DNA of 64,000 bases from Nostoc sp. ATCC 53789 (GCF_009873495.1 NZ_CP046705.1:124001-188000); one strand, 5' to 3'. Shown: positions 17,788 to 27,800, counted from the first letter of the stretch. Numbers and translations: made by a program. Notes: generated by a model from the sequence alone, not told the origin.

Positions 17788-17884
17788 AACAATTCGCAAT
17801 GACGCTCGTTTGCGGAGCGTGATTGCGTACAGGCCTTTGGGCATGAAAACAGCGGAGCCGGGCGTAGCAAGAGTGCGAATTGTT
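17788..17884. repeat. Small inverted-repeat element (about 97 bp)
   Basis: AACAATTCGCA at 17788-17798 pairs with TGCGAATTGTT at 17874-17884. The interior is GC-rich with its own short palindromes (ACGCTC...GAGCGT). It has no coding capacity and lies in the gap before the next gene. It resembles a small non-autonomous or palindromic repeat; it could also terminate the partition operon. Confidence 0.55.
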
Positions 17885-17898
17885 TTAAATAGGAGTGC

Positions 17899-19133
17899 AT
17901 GATTATGTATCAACCACAAGAACTTTTTAACGAGCTTTCAACATCAGAAATTAGCCGGACTTTACGCTTGAGTGGCATATCTGAAAAAGAGTTATATACA
18001 GAGGATGATGCAGACCGTTTTCGTGAATGTCGCACCTTAATTGAGCAGGGTGGAACTGACGAGGACGTGATGGCCCTATTATCACCAGTCGTTGACGTTG
18101 TGCTGTCAGAAACTCCGGATAATTCTTTAGCTGAAATCAAGAATGGGCGGAAAAAGTCTGGGAAAAAAGCAACTAAATCCTTAGATATAACTGAATTACT
18201 AAGTCTTGCTCGTGAACAAGGCTTTAAGCTTACCCTGACTACAGCTTTAAAGATTTTCGCTGATTGCGGACTAAAAGAACAAGATGAATATACTTCAGAG
18301 GAATCCGAGCGTTTTCTCGCTGCCTGTAACTTACGACATCAGGGAAAAACAGAAATTGAGATCGCAGCAAACTTTGGAGCAGGTGTTTTGGATGCAGCAG
18401 ATATCGAACTAAGCCTTGAAGAAACTGAACGACTCATACAAGATTCTGGCGATTTACTTTTTGGGGAAATGCTGCGAGAGAAAGCTGGACAACACGCTGC
18501 CATTGCTCCAGGTTTGTACTTGAAATATTTAGCACAAGAACTAGCTTCAGAAAGTTCTCAACAGAATTGGCGTTCCTTACTTGAAATGATTAAAGCTCGT
18601 GCGGTGGGAAAGCCTCAACCCCAATTTACTTTGAAGGTGCAAACCCTACAGCTACAGCAGCCCTTGAACAGTTTGCCGCCGAACTCAGAGAATGGTTCGA
18701 CTTCCGACTAGAACAGGAACGACAAACTATTGAGATTCAGGCACTAAAAGCCTCTGATGCCAAAGCCACCCGATTAGCTGCCCACAAACTCGAAAACCTG
18801 CAAGCTTGGAACGAAGCTCAGGAGTCACGAAAAAAACTCCGCAAACAACGCTCTGAAAAATTCAAATCTAACCTATTTTGGTTTGGTCAGTGGATTGGTT
18901 CGGGTCGCTCTGGGATTTTCTTTTTCATCTGTGGCGTTTTGATTTCTACAACTGCTACAGCCGTGGCAATCATTAATCTACCAACTTTCTTGTCTTGTCC
19001 TAATAGCAAAAGTCTCTGTTATCAGGTATATCAAATGCGATTCAACAATAAAAGTGTGATTCTTCCGGGACAAGCAAAGGATATCGTTGCAGAGTATGAA
19101 CGTAACAAGACCAAATCTAAACGACGCAAGTAA
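17899..19133 (+). pseudogene. Frameshifted membrane-anchored plasmid protein
   Basis: The first frame (17899-18711, 270 codons) has two diverged repeats (ISRTLRLSGISEKELYTEDD against LTTALKIFADCGLKEQDEYT, each followed by a SERF/ADRF helix). It then runs out of coding character. From about 18630 the -1 frame continues the protein: YFEGANPTATAALEQFAAEL, REWFDFRLEQERQTIEIQ, a basic segment, a membrane span (SGIFFFICGVLISTTATAVA) and a Lys-rich end at 19133. That second frame has no usable start. The break falls near CCTCAACCCCAATTT, where I see no convincing slippery heptamer, so a one-base insertion is more likely than programmed frameshifting. The full product would be about 410 residues. Family unknown. 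Confidence 0.6.
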
Positions 19134-19218
19134 TTAAGTTTTTGGGAAAGAGAAACTGTCTGTTTTGGTTTTCCCTATCTTTGGAACAGCATCAACAGTT
19201 TGATAGAGGGATGAAGTT

Positions 19219-19443
19219 ATGAACGACCTAAAAGAAATTAAACTTTGGGACGATTGGGATGATATCAATTTATCAACTCCAGAACGTCGCATTGAACGCT
19301 TAGAAATTCTGCTGTGCCAAAAAGTCCACAAAGGCGAGGACATATCTGAATGTCTGCAAGTTTTAGAGTACTTGAAAAATCGCACGACTCAGCAAAAGTT
19401 AGAGTCTGTTTTCTTTAGGCGAGTTCAGTCTCAACGTTTATGA
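19219..19443 (+). CDS. Small hypothetical acidic protein
   Basis: 74 residues behind an AGAGGGATGAAG ribosome site. The sequence is helical and acidic at first (LKEIKLWDDWDDINLSTPER) with leucine-rich helices (RIERLEILLCQKVHKGEDIS, ECLQVLEYLKNRTTQQKLES). It lies just after the frameshifted membrane protein gene and probably belongs to the same operon. Function unknown. Confidence 0.6.
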   Translation: MNDLKEIKLWDDWDDINLSTPERRIERLEILLCQKVHKGEDISECLQVLEYLKNRTTQQKLESVFFRRVQSQRL

Positions 19444-19550
19444 ATATTTACTTTCATGCCAAGGTGAGGCGATCGCTTTTTTTCACATATTCAGGTCAAA
19501 TCACTGCATTTGATGGATAAAAACTTTCTTTACAGGGTAACTCACCTACT

Positions 19551-20081
19551 TTAATAAGAGGTGTCCTTGTCGAAAGGCAAACTGTCAACATCCTCAAAGT
19601 TATGCAGGTCTTGCTCCATCTGCTGCCGACGTTGGACGTAAGTTCTGCTGTTTCCAATCCTCCCTTGCATCAACCATTCACCAAAGTTGATGCCTTGTTC
19701 TACGTGATTGGCAGACATTTCATTATAATCATCAACCTCTATTTTCTTACGCCACTCAAGCTGTTCGAGGGCACTTTCACTGATGCCAATCTGACGAGCA
19801 TATTCTACATATTCAGGTCTGAGAGAACCATCTGGGTTGAATTCTTTTTTTTCTTGTTCAGTGAAGAAATCGTATGCTGTGTAGATTGGCCACGGCTCTG
19901 GATCAGTTTCGTCCAAGTGCTTCCACTCGTCGTATCTTGCTTTTAGTCTAGAGGCATAATCATCAATTGCCTCGTTACTCATTCCTACAGATAACATTTC
20001 TTGTCGAGCTTCATTTTTCAAGCTGCCATCTGGATGGAACTCTTTCTTGTGCATATTTATCCAACGCTTAATCCTTGACAT
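19551..20081 (-). CDS. Hypothetical protein with duplicated KKEFxPDGSL motif
   Basis: 176 residues, acidic and soluble. Two copies of one module are visible: KKEFHPDGSLKNEARQEMLS (about 12-31) and KKEFNPDGSLRPEYVEYARQ (about 78-97), each followed by a VGMS/IGIS helix. It is divergent from the 1595-residue gene next door, with about 47 bp between the starts, so the two may share a regulatory region. No known domain is recognised. Confidence 0.6.
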   Translation of the reverse strand: MSRIKRWINMHKKEFHPDGSLKNEARQEMLSVGMSNEAIDDYASRLKARYDEWKHLDETDPEPWPIYTAYDFFTEQEKKEFNPDGSLRPEYVEYARQIGISESALEQLEWRKKIEVDDYNEMSANHVEQGINFGEWLMQGRIGNSRTYVQRRQQMEQDLHNFEDVDSLPFDKDTSY

Positions 20082-20128
20082 AAAAACCTCTCAAAAAATT
20101 AATTAATGTTCATCAAACTTTAAATATT

Positions 20129-23100
20129 ATGACTTTGGAATTGAAGCATTTTGACCCTCGTTTAAATCAGTGGATCTATACAGACGATAACAAAACGAAC
20201 TCTCAATCAATTCTAACTGAAAAGCTCAATAATACTTTACTGGAATTCTACTTTCCTGATAAAGAATTTTCATTTGGACACTCAGATGAATACAGCACTG
20301 CTGAAGAATTAAAGAATCATCCAAATGGACAGATTTTATTGCTATCTTCTAAGACTCGCTTACTTTATGGAGATAAAGAATGCTTAGAAGTTATCCAAAA
20401 AATTTGTCCCGATAGTAAAGACCGTGGGGCTTATGGTTCCATCTTTCTTGGGGCTTGTAAAAATGCGATTCACGAAAAGCTAAACATTCTGGTAGTAGAT
20501 GATTCTACTGAAAAGGCTGGTGAAAATGGAGGGATATTATCAAATGATTTAGCATATAAATTAGTTGGGGACTGTTATGGGCAGATTTCAACACAACTCT
20601 ATGACAAAGTAACCTTAAGAGAATCTCAACCAGATAAAAGCTATCGTGTAATTCAGCATCGATTTGGTTGGGTGGATGGAGTTGGAGAAGATACTACTAA
20701 ATATCGTTTTGGCAAAGGAACACTCCGACCATACAGATTAGACGAAATCAAATATGCAGATCCAAATAACAAACCAAAAATAGACATAATTCTCCCCGTA
20801 AGCAGTTTTAAGGGAACAGACAAGGATAGACCCAAAGGCCCCACAAAACCTCAAATTCAACCAGGATTATATCAGCAAAATATTTGGTTAGCTGAAAAAG
20901 GGCAATCTCAGCAAGGTCAGATGTCTATCTCCCAACTGCTGGCATCTTTCCCCCAAGGAATTAAAGATTTTGCCGAGGAACTAGAGGTGCAAGCTCAAAG
21001 ATTAGCCTCTATTCAAGATAACCCTAGAAATGTTGCTGCTTACTATTGTGAAAGATATGAAAAACGTAAAGAATCATTGAGTCAAAATAAATTAAAAACA
21101 TCAGATATTATCAATCAAGAAACAGATGTTAAAAACTTAGGGACAAATGATGACTTAGATGCAGATCATGAGTTGGATGACGAAAGTGCTAAAGATGACT
21201 TGTTCATGTACAAACTCATTAAAGCCGATTTACTAGGGCATCAGCAGCTTTTAGAAACTGAGAAGGTTAAACAGGAATTAAGTCGGTTTGTACAAAGTGA
21301 GTGGCGAGATATTGCTGTTGGGAAAACGCTTACTTTTGACCGAGGAATGATTATTCCCTCTAAGGAACTCAAAAATGGTGAAATCTGTGTCCCTTGGCTG
21401 AAGCTTGGAGAAAAAGTTCTTAACTTTCGCTCTCCTTTCCTCAACTCTAATGGATTGTGTGTCTCTACTAATAAACATGTTGAAGACAGTGTTGCGCCAG
21501 ATGGTAAATCTTTGCAAGGAATAATTGTAGTCAACGATGAAGACCACAAACGTATACTTGCGAGGATTGAGGCGCTAGAAACTCAAGGCATTGAACACAA
21601 CGAAGTTAATCCCCTCGAAACCGAATCAGAACGCCAAGCACGAGACTACGATGGTGATTGCATTGGTGTGGCAAAAGCCAGCTTATACCCCAATTTAACA
21701 GCAGAGGCAGAGCGAAGAAATCTTCCCCAAAACGCCTATTCGCCCACGGTTAAGCTCAAAAAGCAATCATTTTATTTGGAAGATGGAAGCCAGCCCCCAT
21801 TTGAAAAAATCGCTATTCACATGAGCGATAGCATCAGCGTGGGCATAATCAACAATCAAGTGACAGCACTGGAGGCATTAGAATCAGAAATTGAGGTACT
21901 AAAGACTTACGGTACTTTTGAGCAGAAATCAAATTATCTAGACCAAGTTTCTAACCATTACGAAACCCTGTTTGAGCAAGAACGCCAGAAAGATCCAAAG
22001 TTAATTCGAGAAGAATACAAGCCTTATATGCAAGGGGTTGTTGAAATTGCTCATTGTCAAAGAACTCCCGAAATTATCCAGCAAGCAATGGACATTAACC
22101 GTCAAATGTACCGGAGCATGATTGAAGAAGGATGTTATCAAAACCAAATAGCGGTTGATTTATTCAAAAGTGCTAAAAAACCTGAGATGAATTTAATCCG
22201 GGAAAACAACCGCTACTTGTATCGTGATGTTAATTATATTAAAGATAAGAAATCTTCGTCAGTTTATTTAAGTACGGGGATAACACCAAAGGGCTACTCA
22301 CCAGTAGAATTATTAATTAATCAAACTAATAAATATTTCCAAGAATCACAGTTAGAATCGCGCCCCATCGTTCAGTTTAAAGACTTGTTCAAAGGGGTAG
22401 AATTTACACCACAGCAAAAATTTGCAGCGATCGCCGCCAAGTACGAGTTTGATCAGAAATTCAACGCTGCGGTTCGTGCCTCAAGGCGGCGAGAAACAGA
22501 GTCTGGCCCTAGTGCAATTGTTCAAACGGATTCAGGAACGCAACTCGAAATTACCAACCTCACCCGCTACGGGCATCCTCTAATCTGGAAAGCCCAGACA
22601 CTTAGTATTCACCTAGATGAGATTAAATTCACAAATAGTGAACGCCCCCATAAATTATTAGCGGTTGCACAGATAGATGGTGAGATTGGGGAGGATGGAA
22701 AACCCGCATACCGCAACCTGGGGACAGTTAGCCAACAATCGCAAGCAGATTACAATCTCAAGGCGGGAATGACCATACAGGGAGCTAAACTCTTAGAACT
22801 AAAACCAGAACTTACTAGAAGCCAAACTAAACTACTCTTTGCCTTGGCGCAGGAGACGGCAGAAGCATTTTATGCGAAAATCCCAGAGTCAGAAAAACTT
22901 ACAGGAGCCGCCGCCGCTTGGAACATCTGTGCATCCCGCCAGGATGAACTCGAAGTTGCAAGAAAAGAAAACGCAAACCCCCAAGCGATCGCTAAAAAAG
23001 TTTCTAATTTCGCCTTCGCTGCTTTCCCCAATGAGATTATCTCTCGCTTAGATAAATTGCAATTTACCGAACCGAAATTAGTCACATTAAATAATGAAGC

Positions 23101-24916
23101 GAATCAATTTTTAGGTCGAGACTGGAACGCTCATGAAAAACATCCTATAGAAATCAGAGCTTCTCACCACCCAGTTGGGCATGAGCGCCATGTTTCCAGG
23201 CTAATGTTTGTCCAGGATGCTGACGGCGAATATAAGGAATTCGCCATGCTTGAAACCAGAACTGCACAGCTTCCCATTGGTACGAAAGCGCTCTCTTGTA
23301 TGGTTGGGATAGACCCTGCCACAGCATCAGCAACTATTGGACTGCCAGGAAACGAGCCGATTGAAATTACTATCCGTGAACTCAAGAACTTCTCTTATGC
23401 AGGACTTGTTTTCAACGCCGAATCGGTCAACTTAGAATTTGGCACTGTGCCGATTCCTGATAAAACAGTAAAAATCAAAATTGATGCTTTGACCCTGGGT
23501 GAGTTAGACAGTGATTCTGCCCAACAGTTAAAAGAAATTAATTATCTTAAAAATGGTAATCCCCTAAAATTAAAGCTCACGTCAATCTCTGAGACAGGAG
23601 ATCAAGCTTTTGTCCTGGGTGAGTCTCCCAATGGAAATTTCCTCAAAATTAATAAAATTAACTTCTATGATTTTTCTGGTCAGACATTCAATGATCAAGA
23701 TTACCGAAAACTGACTATTGAAACCTCAGCTTCTAAAACTAGAGATGCTGTATTTTTGAATGGTGAACCCTTGGGAGTATTACATTTCAAGAAAGACAAA
23801 GACGCGCTCAGACAACTTGGGCTACTCAAAACCGGACAACTTACACTCGCGCCTGCAATCATTGAAAGTAATTTTTCTGTTATTTGCGCTCAAATAAACC
23901 CTAATACCGTTGAATATCCCCAGAAGTGGACGAAGGAATTTCAGGCTTTTGGGACTCAATCAGTTAATCCTCAACAACAAGAGATGATTGAGAGTAGTGC
24001 GAAAATTCTCCATCATATTAAAGAACGTCCTACTTTCTTATTTTCGACAGAATCAAATAAAAAACTCGGAGTCATGGGCTTGGCTGTTGACAACCAGAAA
24101 GCTGAGACTGTGACAAAATGGTTAACTGCTCAAAAAGTTGAATGGCAGCAAGTACCAATAGAAGATGTTATCAGGGAAACTAAAAAAGGTCTAGCTGTAT
24201 TTAACTTGGTTGATAGCTCCATCCCTGCCAAAACTTTAGAGAGCATGGCCAAGAAATTTGGGGCTGTGATTGAAACGGATAGTGAGTATCAACAAAGGGT
24301 TAATTCCCTCGCCACACGACCGCAGTTTTTGAAACCACCAGAACAAACAGCACAATCCCCACCTAACCAATCAACTCTATTACTCTCCACTACTCCTTTT
24401 ACATCAGACATTAGTAATGGTGCGAAAACCGAACCTCTAAGTGTAGAGAAGCTCCCGACAGTCACTATTGATGACTTGAGAAATTGGTACAATGCCGCAG
24501 ATAAGTTAGGGAAGCCGGAAGATTACAAAAAACGCATTGTAGAAGTGGCTTATGGGTTTAAAGCTGGTGAGCAATTATCAGCCCAAGCGTTGACAGTAAT
24601 GAATCAAGATAAATTTGAACTTGAAGCCATCAGTCGGCTGACTCAAATTGCTCAAAGAATTGGCATGGTCTGGGGTAAGTCTGATGAAAATGGGATTCAA
24701 GTTCAAGGAAAGATTTATGATTTGGCTTTCAATACCCAGCAAAGGGATTTAACTATTTCGCAGAAAAATGGGGAGGTAATTTTAAACTTGCAATCTGGTC
24801 AGGTACAGACTAATAAACTAACTCCACAGATATTGCAAACTTTTGAGGATGCGAATAGTCAGATAGATAAAATTTTAGCGAAAAATAAAAGTCAAGAATT
24901 AGAAATACAAAGATAG
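20129..24916 (+). CDS. Giant plasmid protein with DxDGD motif, candidate two-barrel RNA polymerase
   Basis: 1595 residues, no signal peptide or membrane segment. ARDYDGDCIGVA places the motif at residues 506-510, matching DxDGD of two-barrel RNA polymerases (NADFDGD in beta-prime, DLDGD in QDE-1-type enzymes). Order of surrounding marks also fits: SSFKGTDK (Lys228) as a possible first-barrel lysine; RSPFLNSNG (Arg434) where polymerases have an R-P segment; IIVVND before the motif; and SDSISVGIINNQVTALEAL (about 567-585), resembling the LGxIxNxH segment after DxDGD. The remainder (about 800-1595) is beta-rich and unrecognised. A plasmid sigma factor is encoded 11 kb away. Family membership is inference from motif order; it could also be an inactive or primase-like relative. 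Confidence 0.55.
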   Translation: MTLELKHFDPRLNQWIYTDDNKTNSQSILTEKLNNTLLEFYFPDKEFSFGHSDEYSTAEELKNHPNGQILLLSSKTRLLYGDKECLEVIQKICPDSKDRGAYGSIFLGACKNAIHEKLNILVVDDSTEKAGENGGILSNDLAYKLVGDCYGQISTQLYDKVTLRESQPDKSYRVIQHRFGWVDGVGEDTTKYRFGKGTLRPYRLDEIKYADPNNKPKIDIILPVSSFKGTDKDRPKGPTKPQIQPGLYQQNIWLAEKGQSQQGQMSISQLLASFPQGIKDFAEELEVQAQRLASIQDNPRNVAAYYCERYEKRKESLSQNKLKTSDIINQETDVKNLGTNDDLDADHELDDESAKDDLFMYKLIKADLLGHQQLLETEKVKQELSRFVQSEWRDIAVGKTLTFDRGMIIPSKELKNGEICVPWLKLGEKVLNFRSPFLNSNGLCVSTNKHVEDSVAPDGKSLQGIIVVNDEDHKRILARIEALETQGIEHNEVNPLETESERQARDYDGDCIGVAKASLYPNLTAEAERRNLPQNAYSPTVKLKKQSFYLEDGSQPPFEKIAIHMSDSISVGIINNQVTALEALESEIEVLKTYGTFEQKSNYLDQVSNHYETLFEQERQKDPKLIREEYKPYMQGVVEIAHCQRTPEIIQQAMDINRQMYRSMIEEGCYQNQIAVDLFKSAKKPEMNLIRENNRYLYRDVNYIKDKKSSSVYLSTGITPKGYSPVELLINQTNKYFQESQLESRPIVQFKDLFKGVEFTPQQKFAAIAAKYEFDQKFNAAVRASRRRETESGPSAIVQTDSGTQLEITNLTRYGHPLIWKAQTLSIHLDEIKFTNSERPHKLLAVAQIDGEIGEDGKPAYRNLGTVSQQSQADYNLKAGMTIQGAKLLELKPELTRSQTKLLFALAQETAEAFYAKIPESEKLTGAAAAWNICASRQDELEVARKENANPQAIAKKVSNFAFAAFPNEIISRLDKLQFTEPKLVTLNNEANQFLGRDWNAHEKHPIEIRASHHPVGHERHVSRLMFVQDADGEYKEFAMLETRTAQLPIGTKALSCMVGIDPATASATIGLPGNEPIEITIRELKNFSYAGLVFNAESVNLEFGTVPIPDKTVKIKIDALTLGELDSDSAQQLKEINYLKNGNPLKLKLTSISETGDQAFVLGESPNGNFLKINKINFYDFSGQTFNDQDYRKLTIETSASKTRDAVFLNGEPLGVLHFKKDKDALRQLGLLKTGQLTLAPAIIESNFSVICAQINPNTVEYPQKWTKEFQAFGTQSVNPQQQEMIESSAKILHHIKERPTFLFSTESNKKLGVMGLAVDNQKAETVTKWLTAQKVEWQQVPIEDVIRETKKGLAVFNLVDSSIPAKTLESMAKKFGAVIETDSEYQQRVNSLATRPQFLKPPEQTAQSPPNQSTLLLSTTPFTSDISNGAKTEPLSVEKLPTVTIDDLRNWYNAADKLGKPEDYKKRIVEVAYGFKAGEQLSAQALTVMNQDKFELEAISRLTQIAQRIGMVWGKSDENGIQVQGKIYDLAFNTQQRDLTISQKNGEVILNLQSGQVQTNKLTPQILQTFEDANSQIDKILAKNKSQELEIQR

Positions 24917-25712
24917 ATTTATCTGCCTCCGGCAAGGCAGAAGGCAGAGGGTAGTTCTTGCTGGAGGAAAGAATAAGTTTTAAATTTTGCCTTTTTGCCT
25001 TGCTAACTTGGGTTTAAGCTCCCTGCTAAATCGTAGATTTAACGGTCTACAATTACTGTTATTGTCAGAATCCCCTGTAATTGACCTTCTACCTTCTGCC
25101 TGAATTATTCATATCAAAGCCAAAGATGCATCCAATTCAAGCTTTACAGGTTCAAGCGATCGTTCCATGAATTCGTTTTCCTAGTCCCTGCTGAAACAAT
25201 CAGCTTACGGCAATGCATGAGCTGATCGCTTGTGGCTTCTACAAGAAAACCACACCAAATGGTAAAAAAGTGTTTGATAAAAATGCGTTAGCGTTAGCTC
25301 CTCTGAAAGAGGTTCGCCACAAATTAAGCTTACTTTCAGAGTACCCCAACCGTGCAGCAAGGTTCAAAGTTCCAGCATTGTGGGTGGATGCTTGGTGTCA
25401 AAGGTGCTTTGTATCGTTCACGGAAATGGTAAAGTGGCGAAGGGTTATTCAGCGAGATGCGACAAGTCCATGAGACACTTACAACACATGAGATTTTAGT
25501 CAAAGATTGTGTCGGTTACATTAATCGTGTACTATTGTATTAGTACAAATATGCTGTAGTCTACGGTGAGCAAGCCAAAAAGTGTTAAAGATTGCAAAAA
25601 AAGCAACTATAATTAAGCGATAGAAATATTCTATAAAATCTTTATATTTTATTAAATAAAAAGGATTATGAATCTCTATATACATTTATATTTGTTCATT
25701 AATTAGACTATT
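24917..25712. other. Non-coding stretch with repeats and a possible operator
   Basis: 24920-25110 holds interspersed repeat sequence (GGCAAGGCAGAAGGCAGAGG and its partner CCTTCTACCTTCTGCC). An open frame at 25213-25473 lacks a ribosome site, and I do not accept it as a gene. A perfect palindrome TGTACTA-TTGTAT-TAGTACA lies at 25528-25547, about 190 bp before the Panacea gene, and could be its operator. Confidence 0.55.
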
Positions 25713-25739
25713 TTGTGGCAGTTAACAGAGAGAAAAGTC

Positions 25740-26219
25740 ATGTTGGATAAACTAATAAAATATTTTGTCTACGCGACAAAAGGGTATATTACAAAAACAC
25801 AGCTAATCAAGTTTTTGTATTTAGCTGATCTTTACTCTGTTAAGTGGACAGGAAAGCAGCTGACTGATCTAGATTGGTGTTATTATCAATTTGGCCCTTG
25901 GAATGAAGGTATAGATACTGCTTTAAATCAAATGAATGGGAAAGAGATTGTTCAAGAGTCTCAGTATAATGCAACATATATTAGACCTGTGAATCAAGCT
26001 GCTCATGCAGATGATTTGGACATACCTCTCAGTATTAAGTTTGTACTGGATAATATTCGTAGAGAGTGGGCTGGCTCAGAGAAACTGAATCAGTTACTAG
26101 AGTATGTATATAGCACTGCTCCAATGGTGGAAGCAAAAAATACCCATCGACCAGAAGAGAAAGTTAAACTTAACTTACAAGCAGAAAGAGAAAAATTAGT
26201 CAGTGAATTAGGATTGTAA
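25740..26219 (+). CDS. Panacea-domain (SocA-like, DUF4065) antitoxin
   Basis: 159 residues from ATG 25740, chosen because AGAGAGAAA precedes it; an upstream TTG would add nine residues. The Panacea pattern is clear: LIKYFVYATKGYITKTQLIK, FLYLADLYSVKWTGKQLT, then DLDWCYYQFGPWNEGIDTAL. Panacea proteins are antitoxins that neutralise structurally unrelated toxins through this shared domain. The toxin-like gene starts one base after the stop. As a chaperone-like or direct inhibitor it would act in the cytoplasm and may also repress the operon. Confidence 0.82.
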   Translation: MLDKLIKYFVYATKGYITKTQLIKFLYLADLYSVKWTGKQLTDLDWCYYQFGPWNEGIDTALNQMNGKEIVQESQYNATYIRPVNQAAHADDLDIPLSIKFVLDNIRREWAGSEKLNQLLEYVYSTAPMVEAKNTHRPEEKVKLNLQAEREKLVSELGL

Positions 26220-26220
26220 A

Positions 26221-26823
26221 GTGGCTGGAAAAAGACCTAGACAAGGTTGGATCTATTCTACAAATCCCTATAGGGTATCTCTTCGTTGCAAACTGGGTCA
26301 TATTCATATTTATAATTTAGATGAGCCTGCTGAAGTAGAATGTCAAACTTGTAGTGAGAATATTAATTCAAGTAGGGTTTTTAGAGGTACACATCCTTAT
26401 ATCATCTGGACAAGTGATCAGTTTCAAGATGAATCTGGATATATAGCAACGTTTTCTGTTATTCCTCTGACTTCACAAACTACATTTAACGGTTTACCAA
26501 CCACATATCCAATTAATTCTACAAGTAGAAATGGTCTTGATAAAAATTCCTACGCTTTAGTTCATCAAATATGTACTGTTGATGCTAATTGCTTTAAAGG
26601 CTCATCAGCCAATTGGTTAGAGAGAATTGGACAATTGGATAAAGCAGATAGAGAAGCTATAGAAGAACGTTTAAAGTATTTTTTGAGTATTCAAGAGAAT
26701 CCTAGTGAAGACTGGTTTGCTCAAAATGCGTCTCCAGAACTTTTGAAAAAAATCTTTGATTATCTACCTGAAGATACAAAAAATTTAGTAATAGAAGAAT
26801 TAATTAACAATTTAGACTCATAA
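26221..26823 (+). CDS. MazF/PemK-like toxin partner
   Basis: 200 residues from GTG 26221, one base after the antitoxin stop. The fold pattern is PemK/MazF: RQGWIYSTNPYRVSLRCK at the start, HPYIIWTSDQF, then FSVIPLTSQTTFNGLPTTYP, SYALVHQICTVDANCF, and a closing helix IGQLDKADREAIEERLKYFL. MazF enzymes are sequence-specific endoribonucleases. Unusual is a CKLGH...CQTC insertion (about residues 23-40) that could bind zinc, plus an extra C-terminal helical region. The pairing antitoxin then toxin with near overlap supports a toxin-antitoxin operon. Ribonuclease activity is inferred from fold. Confidence 0.65.
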   Translation: MAGKRPRQGWIYSTNPYRVSLRCKLGHIHIYNLDEPAEVECQTCSENINSSRVFRGTHPYIIWTSDQFQDESGYIATFSVIPLTSQTTFNGLPTTYPINSTSRNGLDKNSYALVHQICTVDANCFKGSSANWLERIGQLDKADREAIEERLKYFLSIQENPSEDWFAQNASPELLKKIFDYLPEDTKNLVIEELINNLDS

Positions 26824-27503
26824 TACCTGTATATTCATCAATAACATTGATATTCTAATTATTACAAATTGGGCAATCTCTGTACTGCTGTTAGCTTGGT
26901 CAGTGCAAAGTGCGATCGCTGATGAATTAGCTCTCACTGATGGAATGGCACGCTAGATTTATGTGAAACCTGCTTGCTGACTATCTTGTTGGGGCTAGGG
27001 TGTAGGAAAAAAATCAAGAAAAGTAAATATCCCTGTTTTGTCAATCTGGGAGAAGCTAATCCCTGTAAGCCTTTCGCAGCTTTAGTTTTCAGGTTTTAGC
27101 TATAAATTTTAGTTACTGTTAGAAAATAAAGGTTCAAAGCTTGGCTCAACCAAAGTTTCAGAATCTTGCTTCGATTATTGTTTTCCGAGAGTGACAGAAT
27201 AGGGATATGAGTGCAAACATAATTGAAGAAAAATTCAGCTATTCTGAATTCAGGAGTCAGCAATCTTGACGCTCTCTACGAGACGCTACGCGTAGCTTGC
27301 CACTCTTACAAAGTACGCAGACTCGCTTGCCACCGGCGCTATCCGCCAGTCATACAGAATACCCAATTGAATTCTGACTCCTGACTCCTGAATTCTGTTT
27401 GATAAACTTCTTTGCGGGAGCAACGCTGGCATGAGCATTACTACACCCCACACCAAAAAGCCTTATAAATAAGGGATTTGCCGTTATCAAGCGTGCCATT
27501 CGG
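26824..27503. other. Intergenic region rich in interspersed repeats
   Basis: No gene is supported. 27268-27345 repeats the GACGCTCTCTACGAGACGC, GCGTAGCTTGCC and ACTCGCTTGCCACCGGCGC modules also found at 6308-6480. 27355-27400 has AATTCTGACTCCTGACTCC with an inverted partner at 27240-27266 (GAATTCAGGAGTCAG). Confidence 0.6.
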
Positions 27504-27800
27504 CTATAAATCAAAGTCAAGGCTGAATGTTTCCGGTTCAGAATCTTCTTCTTTCTCTTGTGCAAATGGAGTTGAAGTCATTGAAGGAAGTTTGTTCTCG
27601 TCAGTAGTAATCGGCGTGAAAGCTACTTGTTGTGTGGCTAATCCAGCCTTGATAAAAACAAAATAGCAGTCAATTATAAAGTAAAGCGTCTCCAGGTAAC
27701 TTTTACCTAGTTGTTGGGACTCTGCAAATATGCGTTCTCGATAGTTTTCTTTGAGCCGAATTTTTATCGGAGCTAAGTCAAGTTTTTCTGTCATTGTCAT
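27504..27800 (-). CDS. Small partner of the second ParM-like protein
   Basis: 98 residues from ATG 27800, overlapping the stop of the actin-like gene (a GTG three bases earlier is possible). The N-terminal 55 residues (EKLDLAPIKIRLKENYRERI, FAESQQLGKSYLETLYFIID) have the strand-helix-helix pattern of ribbon-helix-helix DNA-binding adaptors, and the C-terminus is acidic and disordered (EKEEDSEPETFSLDFDL). In type II partition this is the layout of ParR, which binds centromere repeats through its N-terminus and the actin through its C-terminus. Candidate repeats lie upstream of the actin gene. Confidence 0.62.
   Translation of the reverse strand: MTMTEKLDLAPIKIRLKENYRERIFAESQQLGKSYLETLYFIIDCYFVFIKAGLATQQVAFTPITTDENKLPSMTSTPFAQEKEEDSEPETFSLDFDL

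Noticed and set aside
18600-18660. Programmed -1 frameshift in the membrane protein gene
   Set aside because: No X_XXY_YYZ heptamer in the correct phase was found; a mutation or sequencing error is simpler.
25213-25473. 86-codon ORF before the Panacea gene
   Set aside because: No ribosome site, no recognisable domain, and a surrounding region of repeats. Could be a decayed remnant, but not supported.
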